From an uncultured Alphaproteobacteria bacterium (lineage in GTDB: Bacteria; Pseudomonadota; Alphaproteobacteria; HIMB59; GCA-002718135), in assembly GCA_902522865.1 (NCBI GenBank), contig CABYXC010000008.1, forward strand, positions 1 to 64,000: a stretch of 64,000 bases of DNA, read 5' to 3'. The notes beneath the pieces are model-generated. The model ran no database searches. It was given only the letters and a program-made list of their open reading frames with translations, and had not been told where the DNA came from. Shown piece after piece: positions 36,600 to 45,620 of the stretch. A program made the translations under genes and the position numbers. The number at the start of each line of letters is the position of its first letter. Position 1 is the stretch's first letter.

Positions 36600-37553
36600 A
36601 TGTCAGAAAAAAAATTACTGCCTGCTGAATCAGATCCAAGAAATCCTAGTTTTGCTTACAAAAATAAATATAATGAACATGTAGAATGCACAGATCAATT
36701 CAATAATTATTTAAAGTCTACTGAGGTTAAAAAAGTTTTTTCTGGTATGTTATGGGGAGAAGGACCAGCTTATATTCCTCATTTGGATACATTAGTCTTT
36801 AGTGATATTCCAAATAACAGGATGTTAAAGTTAGCGAATGGTTCAGTTACTGAATATAAAAACCCATCAAATTATTGTAATGGAAATACTATTGATAAAG
36901 AAGAAAATGTAATTTCTTGTTCACATGGAGGGAGATGCATTTATAAAACTAATGATAATTTAGAAGTGGTTGTTTTAGTTGATAGTTATAATGGTAAGAA
37001 ACTTAATTCTCCAAACGACCTATTTGTTAAATCGGATGACACAATTTGGTTTACAGATCCACCTTACGGTATTTTATCAGATTATGAGGGATATCCTGGC
37101 GAACAAGAATATGGTGGCTGTAATGTTTTTTCTTATGACCCGAAAATAAACACTATAAAAGTTATAATTGATGACCTTGATAAACCTAACGGTATTGCGA
37201 TATCACCCAACGAAAAAAAATTATATGTTGCAGATACTGGAGAAAATATCAAACATTTGTATGTTTATGATATGGTTGATGGAATGCCCATAAATAGAAA
37301 ATTAGTTTATGATTTTAAACCCTTTTTTTCTGATGGTTTTAGATGTGATAAAGATGGAAATGTTTGGACTAGTGCAGGAAAAGCAATTAAGTGTTTTAAT
37401 CCTCAAAATGAATTAATTGGGCAACTTATAGTTCCAGAACTAGTATCAAATTTAGAATTTGGAGGAGTGGAAGGAAATATTTTGTACATAACAGCCACAA
37501 CTAGTTTATATTCAATTGAATTAAATCAACAAGGAGCTAGATTTTATGAATAA
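36600..37553 (+). CDS. SMP-30/gluconolactonase/LRE-family lactonase
   Basis: A 317-residue six-bladed propeller hydrolase. Metal-binding and core motifs: LWGEGPAYIP near residue 50 (Glu ligand), FSDIPNNRMLKL, KLNSPNDLFVKSDDTIWFTDPPYG near 140 (Asn ligand), KPNGIAISPNEKKLYVADTG near 198, and SDGFRCDKDGNVWTS near 243 (Asp ligand). Members hydrolyse sugar-acid lactones or related esters. The N-terminus has no signal peptide, unlike some relatives, so it is probably cytosolic. It overlaps the next gene by eight bases. Confidence 0.9.
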   Translation: MSEKKLLPAESDPRNPSFAYKNKYNEHVECTDQFNNYLKSTEVKKVFSGMLWGEGPAYIPHLDTLVFSDIPNNRMLKLANGSVTEYKNPSNYCNGNTIDKEENVISCSHGGRCIYKTNDNLEVVVLVDSYNGKKLNSPNDLFVKSDDTIWFTDPPYGILSDYEGYPGEQEYGGCNVFSYDPKINTIKVIIDDLDKPNGIAISPNEKKLYVADTGENIKHLYVYDMVDGMPINRKLVYDFKPFFSDGFRCDKDGNVWTSAGKAIKCFNPQNELIGQLIVPELVSNLEFGGVEGNILYITATTSLYSIELNQQGARFYE

Positions 37554-37890
37554 ACCTCTATCTTCTGGAAAGTGTGAGCCATGCAATGGGAATACTCCTA
37601 AATTAGATTATCAAGAAATTAGTAAATTTTTATCCGAAATCAACGAATGGTCAGTTAATGATAATCAAGAAATGATTTTCAAAAAATTTAAATTTAGTAA
37701 TTTTAATAAAGCAATATCATTTGCAAATAAAGTTGGAGATATTGCAGAAACACAAGGTCACCACCCTGATATATCTATTGGTTGGGGGTATTGTTTAGTA
37801 ATGGTTCATACACATGCGATAAATGGATTATCAATAAATGATTTTATTTTAGCTGCAAAAATAGATAATATAGAAAATAATGAAACATAG
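37546..37890 (+). CDS. phhB: Pterin-4a-carbinolamine dehydratase
   Basis: A 114-residue 4a-hydroxytetrahydrobiopterin dehydratase. The active-site HHP triplet is in ETQGHHPDISIGWGYC near residue 72 and the second His in VMVHTHAINGLSINDFILA. The N-terminus has a CxxC (GKCEPCNGN), a feature of many alphaproteobacterial members. It regenerates oxidised pterin cofactor for aromatic amino acid hydroxylases, but no hydroxylase is present in the window. It sits inside a catabolic-looking operon, overlapping genes on both sides. Confidence 0.92.
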   Translation: MNKPLSSGKCEPCNGNTPKLDYQEISKFLSEINEWSVNDNQEMIFKKFKFSNFNKAISFANKVGDIAETQGHHPDISIGWGYCLVMVHTHAINGLSINDFILAAKIDNIENNET

Positions 37891-38440
37891 AGAACAATTT
37901 AATAATTACAGTAAGTCCATTTTTAATCTTCTATTAAATATTGATGACAAATTATTAAAAAAATCAGTGAATTTGATTAAAAAAACACAAAAACAAAAAG
38001 GAAAAGTTTATATAGTTGGTAATGGAGGCAGCTCTTCAATAGCAAGTCATGTTAGTGTAGACTTTGCAAAAATAGCTAGAGTTAATTCATCTACTTTTAA
38101 TAATTCAAATTTAATTACATGTTTTGCAAATGACTATGGTTATGAAAATTGGGTAGTAGAAGCAATAAAGGCTTACCTAAATAAAAAGGACATGATGATC
38201 TTAATTAGTAGCAGTGGAACTTCAAAAAATATTGTTAATGCAGCTAATTATTGTAAAAAAAATTCTATTCAATTAATTACCTTGAGTGGCTTCAAAAAAA
38301 ATAATCCACTATCGAAATATGGAAATGTTAATTTTCATATAAATTCTGATCAATATAATTTTATTGAAATGTCTCATCATATTATTTTAGTTTATCTTGT
38401 TGATATATTTGCAAAAAATAAACTTAGTTCTTGGTATTAA
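37880..38440 (+). CDS. SIS-domain sugar isomerase (phosphoheptose isomerase-like)
   Basis: A 186-residue single SIS-domain protein. The phosphosugar-binding loop GNGGSSSIASHVSVDFAKIAR begins near residue 50 and the second loop ILISSSGTSKNIVNAA near 111; both match the GmhA/DiaA group. Zinc-binding residues of true GmhA (His near 61, Asp and Gln near 170) seem partly kept: ASHVSVDF and EMSHHIIL. It may isomerise a phosphorylated sugar in the same pathway as its neighbours. It overlaps phhB by 11 bases and precedes the M81 gene by three bases. Confidence 0.85.
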   Translation: MKHREQFNNYSKSIFNLLLNIDDKLLKKSVNLIKKTQKQKGKVYIVGNGGSSSIASHVSVDFAKIARVNSSTFNNSNLITCFANDYGYENWVVEAIKAYLNKKDMMILISSSGTSKNIVNAANYCKKNSIQLITLSGFKKNNPLSKYGNVNFHINSDQYNFIEMSHHIILVYLVDIFAKNKLSSWY

Positions 38441-38443
38441 TTA

Positions 38444-39823
38444 GTGCAAAAACAAAAAATTTTCATTTGTGGGATAAGTACTGAATGTTGTTCTTACTCA
38501 ACATTAATACAAGATGAAAATGATTTTGAAATTTTAAGTGGTAATAAACTTTTAAAATATATAGATTTTAATTATTCAAAATATAAGAATATTACCTTTA
38601 TATCTAGTAAATTTTATCGTAGTTTACCTGGTGGACCAGTAGATAAAAAATTCTTTTTAAAAACAATTCAAAATATTAAAAATGATTTAAAAAAAAATAC
38701 TTCAATAGATGGTATTTTATTTTTAATGCATGGAGCAATGTATGTAAAAGGTATAAATGATCCTGAAGGTTTTTTTATTGAAAAGATACGTTCTAAAGTA
38801 TCTAAAAATTGCAAAATATCATTATCTTACGATCTTCACGGACAGATGACTGATACAATTATTAAAAATATTAATTATTTTGCAGCTTATAAAACAGCCC
38901 CACACATTGATGTTAAGCAAACTTATTTTAGAGCAATTAAAATGTTAATAAATGGAATATTAAAAAATAAAAAAAATCATATTGTTTGGGAAAAAATACC
39001 AGTTTTAGTTTCAGGTGAAATGTCATCAACAATAGTTGAGCCATGTAAAAAAATTTATAAAAATCTTAATAAATTTAATAAATTGAAAGGGATTAACGAT
39101 TGTAATTTACTTATTGGATATGTTTGGGCTGACGCTAAAAGAGCAACAGCTTCAGCAATTGTAAATTGTAATGATGTTACTGTTGGTAAAAAAATTTGTA
39201 AGAAAATAGCACTAAGTTATTGGAATAATAGATTTAAATTAGTTTATGATATGCAATCTTATAAGTTAAATAAGATTTTTAACGTAATTAATAATAAAAA
39301 ATTTACTATTTTAGCCGATAGCGGTGATAATCCAACAGCTGGAGGAGTCGGTAGTAGAATTGATGTATTAGAGCACGTATTTAAAAACAATATTGAGAAT
39401 ACACTATTTGCAGGAATTTTTAATGAAGAAATTTTTAGAAAGCTAAAAAATAAAAAAAACAAAATTGTCATAAAAGATACTATTTCAAAAAAGAAAATTT
39501 CTCTTGCAATTGATAAATATTATTTAAAAAATGATAATGCAATTTTAAGTTCAAATAATAATACGATAATCTTTACAAAATATAGAAAACCTTTTCATTA
39601 TTTAAGTGATTTTAAGGAATTAAATATCAATTTAAAAAAATATAAAATATTGGTTGTGAAATCAGGATATCTTTCACCAGAGCTTAAAAAACTTAAAGCA
39701 GATAATTTTATGATTTTAACAGATGGATTTGTTACCCAAGATTTTAAAAGAATTAAAAATTTTTTCAGGGAAAAGCCAATTTATCCTTTCCAAAAAAACT
39801 TTAGATTCAATATAAATATTTAA
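38444..39823 (+). CDS. M81-family (MlrC/microcystinase C-like) metallopeptidase
   Basis: A 459-residue protein starting at GTG 38444. M81 family features: CGISTECCSYST at the N-terminus, FYRSLPGGPVDKKFF, ILFLMHGAMYVKGINDPEG, LSYDLHGQMTD with likely metal ligands Asp and His, YKTAPHIDVKQTYFRA (His-x-Asp) and DSGDNPTAGGVGSR. MlrC finishes degradation of microcystin peptides, but most relatives are in genomes with no microcystin link and probably act on other amides. It is the last gene of the 35663-39823 overlapping string. Confidence 0.88.
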   Translation: MQKQKIFICGISTECCSYSTLIQDENDFEILSGNKLLKYIDFNYSKYKNITFISSKFYRSLPGGPVDKKFFLKTIQNIKNDLKKNTSIDGILFLMHGAMYVKGINDPEGFFIEKIRSKVSKNCKISLSYDLHGQMTDTIIKNINYFAAYKTAPHIDVKQTYFRAIKMLINGILKNKKNHIVWEKIPVLVSGEMSSTIVEPCKKIYKNLNKFNKLKGINDCNLLIGYVWADAKRATASAIVNCNDVTVGKKICKKIALSYWNNRFKLVYDMQSYKLNKIFNVINNKKFTILADSGDNPTAGGVGSRIDVLEHVFKNNIENTLFAGIFNEEIFRKLKNKKNKIVIKDTISKKKISLAIDKYYLKNDNAILSSNNNTIIFTKYRKPFHYLSDFKELNINLKKYKILVVKSGYLSPELKKLKADNFMILTDGFVTQDFKRIKNFFREKPIYPFQKNFRFNINI

Positions 39824-41212
39824 TTAAGTGCCACAAAAAGTTTCAAAAACTTTTTCACTTTCTAGAGGTGGAGTAATATATTTCTTATTTTCTATTTTCC
39901 CATAAGGATTTTTTAGTATTTTTTCGAATTCATATAATTGACTGTAATTGCCACTATATACTTTGTTAATTATTTGATCAATAATATGATTTCTAGGAAT
40001 AATTTTAGGATTAACATTTTTAAATTTAGTTAATTTGTTCTTTTTATATTTTTCTTCCCAATTTTTAAAAATATTTTTATCAAGAGTATTATTTTCTAAA
40101 TCTAAAAAAGTATTTGTATAATCAAGTTTATAAATATGCATCAAATCTAAAAATTCTCTGATAATTTCTTCGTTATTTTTATTAGTGTCTAAATTAAATT
40201 TCATAGACATCATTGCTAACCAAGATTGATCAAACAATTTTTGATATTTATTTAATATATCTTCAATTTTTTTAATTGCTGTTTTTTCATTTGTATCAAT
40301 TAAATGAAGAAAAGTTTCAGCAAATCTCGCTAAATTCCATAATGTTATTTTTGATTGATTTTCAAATGAATATCTTCCCATTTTATCAATTGAACTAAAA
40401 ACTTTTTTTGGATTATATTCATCCAAATATGCTGCTGGACCATAATCTATAGTTTCACCCGATAAAGACATGTTATCGGTATTCATAACGCCATGAATAA
40501 AGCCAACTCTTATCCAATCTATGATTAACTTAGTTTGTAAAAAACAAATTTTTTCATAGAATTTTAAATATTTATCATCATTATTATCTATATCAGGATA
40601 CAGCCTTGAAATTGTATAAGATATAAAGTTTTGAAATTCCTCTCTATTTTTTAAAAGACTTCCAAATTGAAAAGTTCCCACTCTAATATGCGACTTCGCA
40701 ACTCTAATTAAAATTGCACCGGGCTCTAATCTATCACGAAATACATTTTCACCAGTGGTAATAACTGCAAGTGCTCTGGTTGATGATATACCAAGATTAT
40801 GCATAGCTTCACTTAATATATATTCTCTTATCATTGGACCTAAAGCAGCTTTTCCATCTCCATTTCTAGAGTAGGGTGTTTTGCCCGATCCTTTTAATTG
40901 TATATCTACCCTTTGATTATTATTAGTAATATGTTCACCAATAATTATAGCTCTACCATCGCCTAAAATTGTAAAATTTCCAAATTGATGTCCAGCATAA
41001 GCTTGAGAGAAGTAATTTTTATCTAATTTATTTTTTCCCAAAAGAATATTACATTTTTCATCATCTTCATATTTACTAAAATCTAAATTTAACTCCTTTG
41101 CAAGATCACTATTAAACAAAACTAATTTTTTATTATTAAAATTTTCAGGATTAACTTTACTATAAAAAATACTAGGTAATTTTGTATAACTATCTTGAAA
41201 ATTCCAAACCAT
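39824..41212 (-). CDS. selO: SelO-family protein AMPylase (YdiU/UPF0061)
   Basis: A 462-residue pseudokinase-fold adenylyltransferase. The family text is intact: YAGHQFGNFTILGDGRAIIIGE, DIQLKGSGKTPYSRNGDGKAALGPMIREYILSEAM near residue 103, TTGENVFRDRLEPGAILIRVAKSHIRVGTFQ, HGVMNTDNMSLSGETIDYGPAAY near 240. The C-terminus ends FCGT; the Cys matches the position of selenocysteine in animal SelO. SelO transfers AMP from ATP to protein hydroxyls and guards against oxidative stress in E. coli. It converges on the M81 gene with no gap. Confidence 0.93.
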   Translation of the reverse strand: MVWNFQDSYTKLPSIFYSKVNPENFNNKKLVLFNSDLAKELNLDFSKYEDDEKCNILLGKNKLDKNYFSQAYAGHQFGNFTILGDGRAIIIGEHITNNNQRVDIQLKGSGKTPYSRNGDGKAALGPMIREYILSEAMHNLGISSTRALAVITTGENVFRDRLEPGAILIRVAKSHIRVGTFQFGSLLKNREEFQNFISYTISRLYPDIDNNDDKYLKFYEKICFLQTKLIIDWIRVGFIHGVMNTDNMSLSGETIDYGPAAYLDEYNPKKVFSSIDKMGRYSFENQSKITLWNLARFAETFLHLIDTNEKTAIKKIEDILNKYQKLFDQSWLAMMSMKFNLDTNKNNEEIIREFLDLMHIYKLDYTNTFLDLENNTLDKNIFKNWEEKYKKNKLTKFKNVNPKIIPRNHIIDQIINKVYSGNYSQLYEFEKILKNPYGKIENKKYITPPLESEKVFETFCGT

Positions 41213-41282
41213 TTTGAATAAATATATATAAATTTTTTAAATTAAACATCTACAACTTTAGTATATAAGTACTTAGTCAGCA

Positions 41283-42065
41283 ATGAATACCATAATTGAT
41301 ATAGTTAATCAGTCAAAACATCCAATAGATAGCGATGAATATATACAATATTGCAATGATGAAATTAAAAAAAATTCTATACTAATGTTAAATGATTTTT
41401 TAACAAATGACTGCTTAAGTGAATTAATTACTGAAGCACATGGATTACAAGATCAAGCTTTCTATTGTTCTCAAAATCATACTATCTTACTTAATAAACA
41501 AGATAAATTAAGTGACTTGAATGATCCTTTAAATAGAGAGGTCGTTAGTGATAAAGGTTGTGTCCCTCATGATCTGTTAAATCAGCAATCAAAATTAAAT
41601 ATTTTATATCAATCAAATATTTTTAAAAATTTTTTAAAAGGTGTCTTAAATTTAAAAGATATTTATCCATACAGTGATACCTTATCTTCCATAAATTATA
41701 ATTATTATCAAAAATCACAACAGCTAGGATGGCATTTTGATAATGCATCATTTGCAATCACTTTAATGATACAATCTTCAGATAAAGGTGGTGAATTTGA
41801 ATATGTTAGTAAAGGTAGAGATTTTTCTGAAAACTATATCGATAAATCATATATTAAAGATATTTTAGATAGAAAAATTTTACCACAAAAAGCAGATGTT
41901 GATGCAGGTACTCTTATATTATTTTATGGTAGAAATTATTTGCATCGTGTAACACCAGTAGGTTCCGAAAAACCAAGAATATTAGTAACACTTAATTACA
42001 ATGAAGAAGAGGGCACAATGCTTTCAGAAAATGCAAGATTAACATTTTTTGGTAGAATTAACTAA
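41283..42065 (+). CDS. Fe(II)/2-oxoglutarate-dependent oxygenase
   Basis: A 260-residue cupin-fold oxygenase. Iron ligands H151 and D153 lie in GWHFDNASFAITLMIQ and H221 in YLHRVTPV; R232 in EKPRILVTLNY is placed to bind 2-oxoglutarate. The overall pattern recalls the family that includes amino acid hydroxylases and halogenases of the BesD/HalD type, but the Asp ligand is present, so hydroxylation and not halogenation is expected. The substrate is unknown. It is divergent from selO (70-base gap) and its stop overlaps the convergent TupA-like gene by four bases. Confidence 0.82.
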   Translation: MNTIIDIVNQSKHPIDSDEYIQYCNDEIKKNSILMLNDFLTNDCLSELITEAHGLQDQAFYCSQNHTILLNKQDKLSDLNDPLNREVVSDKGCVPHDLLNQQSKLNILYQSNIFKNFLKGVLNLKDIYPYSDTLSSINYNYYQKSQQLGWHFDNASFAITLMIQSSDKGGEFEYVSKGRDFSENYIDKSYIKDILDRKILPQKADVDAGTLILFYGRNYLHRVTPVGSEKPRILVTLNYNEEEGTMLSENARLTFFGRIN

Positions 42066-42856
42066 TTATGATTAAAGAAAAATAATTGTTTTCCATTTAC
42101 TCGATAATTATTAATCAATTTTTTTGCTTCTTCTGATGTAATCCAATCAATATATTTTTTAGCCTCTTCAATATTTAAATTATCATTTATCTTATTGCTT
42201 ACTAAAATTATCCCATATTGATTAAATAATGGTGGTAAATTTTCACAGACAATTTGTAGATTTTCTTTTTTATTAAAAGCTATCCAAGTGCTACGATCAC
42301 TAAGAGTGTACGCATTCTTTTGATTAGCTATTAATAATGTTGAGCCCATTCCTTGACCAACACTGAGATACCAATTTTCTTTAAATGGTATTTTTATATT
42401 TGATAGTTCCCAAAGCTCCTTTTCCTTTTTGTGTGTTCCACTCTCATCACCTCTTGATACAAATAATAATTTCGATTTTTTAATTTCAATCATTTTATTT
42501 TCAATTGAAGAGCATGTTTTGTTATCTTTTTTTGGTCCTATCAAGACAAAATCATTATACATCAAATCATATCTTAGGGTGCCATATCCCTTATTCATAA
42601 ATTCTAGCTCTGATTTTTTATGATGAACTAATAAAATTTCTACATTTCCATCCATTGCAACTTTAATTGCTTGACCTGTTCCAAGTGATAATGCTCTCAC
42701 TTTTATTTTATATTTTTTTTCAAATTCTTTGTTAATATATTGTAATAAGCCCGTATCGTGTGTAGAAGTTGTGCTTGCTATGGTTATATGCTTATCATTG
42801 GCTAGAGCATTCTTAATCAAGAATATTAAAATAAATATAAGTAAAACTCTAATCAT
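42062..42856 (-). CDS. tupA: TupA-like tungstate (oxyanion) substrate-binding protein
   Basis: A 264-residue periplasmic binding protein with signal peptide residues 1-19 (ending ALAND). The TupA mark ASTTSTHDTGLLQYINKEFEKKY is directly after the signal, with LSLGTGQAIKVAMDGNVEILLVHHKKSE near residue 57 and FVSRGDESGTHKKEKELW near 130. TupA delivers tungstate to the TupB-TupC ABC importer. Neither partner gene is next to it, so it is an orphan here. Another oxyanion remains possible. Confidence 0.85.
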   Translation of the reverse strand: MIRVLLIFILIFLIKNALANDKHITIASTTSTHDTGLLQYINKEFEKKYKIKVRALSLGTGQAIKVAMDGNVEILLVHHKKSELEFMNKGYGTLRYDLMYNDFVLIGPKKDNKTCSSIENKMIEIKKSKLLFVSRGDESGTHKKEKELWELSNIKIPFKENWYLSVGQGMGSTLLIANQKNAYTLSDRSTWIAFNKKENLQIVCENLPPLFNQYGIILVSNKINDNLNIEEAKKYIDWITSEEAKKLINNYRVNGKQLFFFNHN

Positions 42857-42916
42857 AAAACTTGATACATCTTATAGTACTTACTAAATATATTTATATA
42901 TTTTGAAAGGATAGTT

Positions 42917-43102
42917 ATGAAAATCATTAAAGTTTTAGAAAAAACTGAATTAGTAATAGTCGATTTAGAGGTAAATTTAGGTAAAGAAAAAAGAAATGGT
43001 TTAACATTATGTGTTAAATATAATGGTGATTATTATCCATTAAATACTGCACATGATGGAAGGCCAATTTTAATGAATAAAGATAATATAATTAAAAATT
43101 AA
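42917..43102 (+). CDS. Small hypothetical protein (61 residues)
   Basis: Start ATG at 42917 is preceded by GAAAGG at 42905-42910, one of the clearer ribosome-binding sites in the window, which supports expression. The peptide looks like a small beta-rich domain: IKVLEKTELVIVDLEVN, LTLCVKYNGDYYPLNTAHDGRPILMNKDN. No signal or membrane helix. It is divergent from tupA and converges with the DUF3147 gene (11-base overlap). I do not recognise a family. Confidence 0.6.
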   Translation: MKIIKVLEKTELVIVDLEVNLGKEKRNGLTLCVKYNGDYYPLNTAHDGRPILMNKDNIIKN

Positions 43103-43439
43103 AATTAAATTTTTTAATTATAAACATAAAAATAGCATAAGCTATTGCAGTGCTAATTATTGAAACTATCACAGAGAAAACAAAGTTTTGTTTAAATTTT
43201 AAAAGTATTGGTAAAACAATAAAAAATACTATTGAAGGTACAGTCATAACAATTGTACTATAAGAAAGATCTATAACTTTTTGATAGTCTTTTGTATCCC
43301 AATACAGCCAAACAAATGCCAATAGTGAAGTTAATGGTAAAGAAACAATAATTGCGGCAGTCCAAGTATATTTTTTAGCTATTTCTGAAACAGCAACAAT
43401 TATAATTGCACTGATTAGTGTCTTAAGAATTATGTACAT
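43092..43439 (-). CDS. DUF3147-family membrane protein
   Basis: A 115-residue protein with four predicted membrane helices. LISAIIIVAVSEIAKKYTWTAAIIVSLPLTSLLAFVWLYWDTKD is the typical N-terminal half of DUF3147, followed by VPSIVFFIVLPILLKF. The family is widespread in proteobacteria and uncharacterised. Its start lies 17 bases inside the end of the upstream EamA gene, so the two are translationally linked and may form a pair. Confidence 0.85.
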   Translation of the reverse strand: MYIILKTLISAIIIVAVSEIAKKYTWTAAIIVSLPLTSLLAFVWLYWDTKDYQKVIDLSYSTIVMTVPSIVFFIVLPILLKFKQNFVFSVIVSIISTAIAYAIFMFIIKKFNFNF

Positions 43440-44298
43440 TTTTGCTCACATTGGTTCGAGTTGCTATATAAACACCAAATGTACAAATTAACAACCCTAT
43501 AATATCTATTAATAATAATTTTTCACCTAATAAAAACCATGCCATCACAGCTGTAGTTGGAGGTACTAGAAAGAAGAGACTTGAAGTTTTAGAAGCTGTT
43601 CCATTTTTTATCAAGTACATTAGAATTGCGTAAGCTCCAAAGGATACCATAATGATTTGCCAAGAAATTGATAAAATAAAACGTGTATCAAAATTAATAA
43701 ATGATATTTCAAAAAAAAGTGAAATTATAAATAAAAATATTCCAGCACTTAATGCTTGATAAAAATTATTAACCGAAAGACTGATTTTATGAGTAAATTT
43801 TTTTTGCCAAATAGTAGCTGAAGTTGCTCCTAAAAGTGCAACAATAGAAGCAATAACACCTATTGTTGGGATTTCTGTTCCAATATCATAACCTATAACT
43901 AATATAGTGCCTAAAAAACCAAAAAATATTCCTATCCATTGCGTAACAGTAACTTTTTCTTTTAAAATAGGTCCACTTAGAATATTTGTTAAAATAGGTT
44001 GAAGGCATACAATTAACGCAGATAATGTTGCAGTAAGTCCCATAGAATAAGAAAAAAATACTCCACCTAAATAAAATCCATGAAAAAGAATTCCCGTAAT
44101 CATAGCTTGAAAGATTAAATTTCGATTTATTCTTATTCTTTCCCTAAAAATAATAGAAAAAATTAAAAAAAATGCACTTACAATACAAAACCTAAAACAC
44201 AGTGCTGCAAAAGGGCTTGCTGATTGCACAATAAATTGACCACTTATAAAAGCACTACTCCAAAAAAAGATAAATAGATATGAAAGATTTAGGTTCAT
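43423..44298 (-). CDS. EamA-family transporter
   Basis: A 291-residue, ten-helix EamA protein. The first repeat ends ILSGPILKEKVTVTQWIGIFFGFLGTILVIGYD, and the second ends VMAWFLLGEKLLLIDIIGLLICTFGVYIATR, the YedA/RhaT-like arrangement. It belongs to a different subgroup from the EKVGI-RW transporters in this window. Substrate unknown. It overlaps the downstream DUF3147 gene. Confidence 0.88.
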   Translation of the reverse strand: MNLNLSYLFIFFWSSAFISGQFIVQSASPFAALCFRFCIVSAFFLIFSIIFRERIRINRNLIFQAMITGILFHGFYLGGVFFSYSMGLTATLSALIVCLQPILTNILSGPILKEKVTVTQWIGIFFGFLGTILVIGYDIGTEIPTIGVIASIVALLGATSATIWQKKFTHKISLSVNNFYQALSAGIFLFIISLFFEISFINFDTRFILSISWQIIMVSFGAYAILMYLIKNGTASKTSSLFFLVPPTTAVMAWFLLGEKLLLIDIIGLLICTFGVYIATRTNVSKNVHNS

Positions 44299-44358
44299 TA
44301 TAAATAATAATTCTATTCTTTATTTATAAATGTTATGAAAATTTATTCATAGAATAAA

Positions 44359-44760
44359 ATGCTTAACAATAAAATCAATTTTTTTTGTCCAAATTGTAGT
44401 TCAGATAAATATATTGGTAAAACTACTATAGGAAAAAACTATAAAGATGAACCATATAAAAATGTAACATCTGAAATACAATGCGCTAAGTGTTTTATGG
44501 ATATTCCATCAATTATTTCAGAAAATATTTCTCCTGATAAGCAAAATGAAATGTCCAAACTTTGGAATGAAATATACAAACCATCACATAAAGAAAATGC
44601 TGCACAATGTTCAAAATGTTTTAGGTATTATTGGGAAATAGAAAAATATTTATCTGAAAATAATATTTCTGTAAAAGATATTTTCTATCAAACTTATAAT
44701 CCTAAAAAATCAATTGGAGATTTAATTTGTAAGATTTGTGATCCATCATCTTTTAAATAA
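44359..44760 (+). CDS. Hypothetical protein with four CxxC pairs
   Basis: A 133-residue soluble protein with regularly placed cysteine pairs: C10-C13 (FCPNC), C42-C45 (QCAKC), C84-C87 (QCSKC) and C124-C127 (ICKIC). Four CxxC knuckles suggest two zinc ribbons. Between them is helical, charged sequence (SPDKQNEMSKLWNEIY). I do not recognise a family. It starts 60 bases from the divergent EamA gene and is followed after five bases by another EamA gene, possibly one transcript. Confidence 0.65.
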   Translation: MLNNKINFFCPNCSSDKYIGKTTIGKNYKDEPYKNVTSEIQCAKCFMDIPSIISENISPDKQNEMSKLWNEIYKPSHKENAAQCSKCFRYYWEIEKYLSENNISVKDIFYQTYNPKKSIGDLICKICDPSSFK

Positions 44761-44765
44761 AATTA

Positions 44766-45620
44766 ATGTTAGCATATATTCTTAATATATCAGGTTGGCT
44801 GTTATTACCTTTCATGGATGGTATTGCAAAATATCTATCTTCAGAAATACATTTCATACAAGTTGTTTGGGGTAGATATTTTTTTATGCTTTTAGTCAGT
44901 TTTCCACTAGCATTTATATTTTTTAGAAAAGAAATTAGTTTTCCTAAAACAATTTCAGTACAGCTATTTAGAAGTTTTTTTTTATTTTTATCTACCGTTT
45001 TTTTCTTTTATGCAATTTCAGTTATAACTTTAGCGGAAGCTTTAACGCTTGCATTTATCTCTCCAATAATAGTGACAATATTATCAATTTTTTATTTAAA
45101 AGAAAAAGTTGGAATTCATCGATGGACTGCAGTTTTGATTGGTTTTTTTGGTGTTATGATCATTATAAGACCAGGTTTTATAGAAATAAATTTCGCATCT
45201 TTCTCAGCTATTGCAGCAGGAATTTCATACGCTTTTTACATAATTTATACTCGAAAATTATCTTTTACAGATAGTGCTGTTGTTACTTTGCTTTTTACAG
45301 GTATCGTAGGTTGTATTTTTATATCTCTTATTGTTCCTTTTTACTGGATAAATTTAGATTTAAGACAATTATTATTACTTATCTTATTAGCTTCAATTGG
45401 AACTTTAGGACATTTTTTAATAATTCTTTCTTTAAGACTTGGAGAAGCTTCTAAACTAGCTCCTTTGGGTTATTTTGAGATCTCCACAAATATACTTGTT
45501 GGATATGCCTTCTTCGGTGATTTGCCTGATATTTGGATTTATTTAGGATTATCTTTAATTGTTTTTAGCGGTATTTATATTTTTATTAGAGAAAGAAGAA
45601 AGATTAAAAAAACTAATTAG
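44766..45620 (+). CDS. EamA-family transporter
   Basis: A 284-residue, ten-helix transporter. ILNISGWLLLPFMDGIAKYLSSEIHFIQVVWGRYF at the N-terminus and YLKEKVGIHRWTAVLIGFFGVMIIIRPG near residue 115 place it in the same subgroup as the proteins at 48923-49834 and 2755-3648. The C-terminal half has APLGYFEISTNILVGYAFFGDLPD. Members of this subgroup have been annotated as S-adenosylmethionine or metabolite carriers without firm proof. The start is five bases after the CxxC protein gene. It converges with the next EamA gene (8-base overlap). Confidence 0.88.
   Translation: MLAYILNISGWLLLPFMDGIAKYLSSEIHFIQVVWGRYFFMLLVSFPLAFIFFRKEISFPKTISVQLFRSFFLFLSTVFFFYAISVITLAEALTLAFISPIIVTILSIFYLKEKVGIHRWTAVLIGFFGVMIIIRPGFIEINFASFSAIAAGISYAFYIIYTRKLSFTDSAVVTLLFTGIVGCIFISLIVPFYWINLDLRQLLLLILLASIGTLGHFLIILSLRLGEASKLAPLGYFEISTNILVGYAFFGDLPDIWIYLGLSLIVFSGIYIFIRERRKIKKTN

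Noticed and set aside
36340-36639. 99-codon antisense frame over the hydroxyacid dehydrogenase gene
   Set aside because: Hydrophobic only because it is the complement of Lys- and Asn-rich codons; it covers a well-supported gene.
39824-39836. GTGCCAC sequence at the 3' end of selO as part of the GTGGCAC repeat family
   Set aside because: It is the coding end of selO (C-G-T stop) with no partner arm nearby, so coincidence is likely.
40441-41212. Possible selenocysteine TGA in selO
   Set aside because: The position equivalent to animal Sec is an ordinary Cys codon and the frame has no internal TGA.
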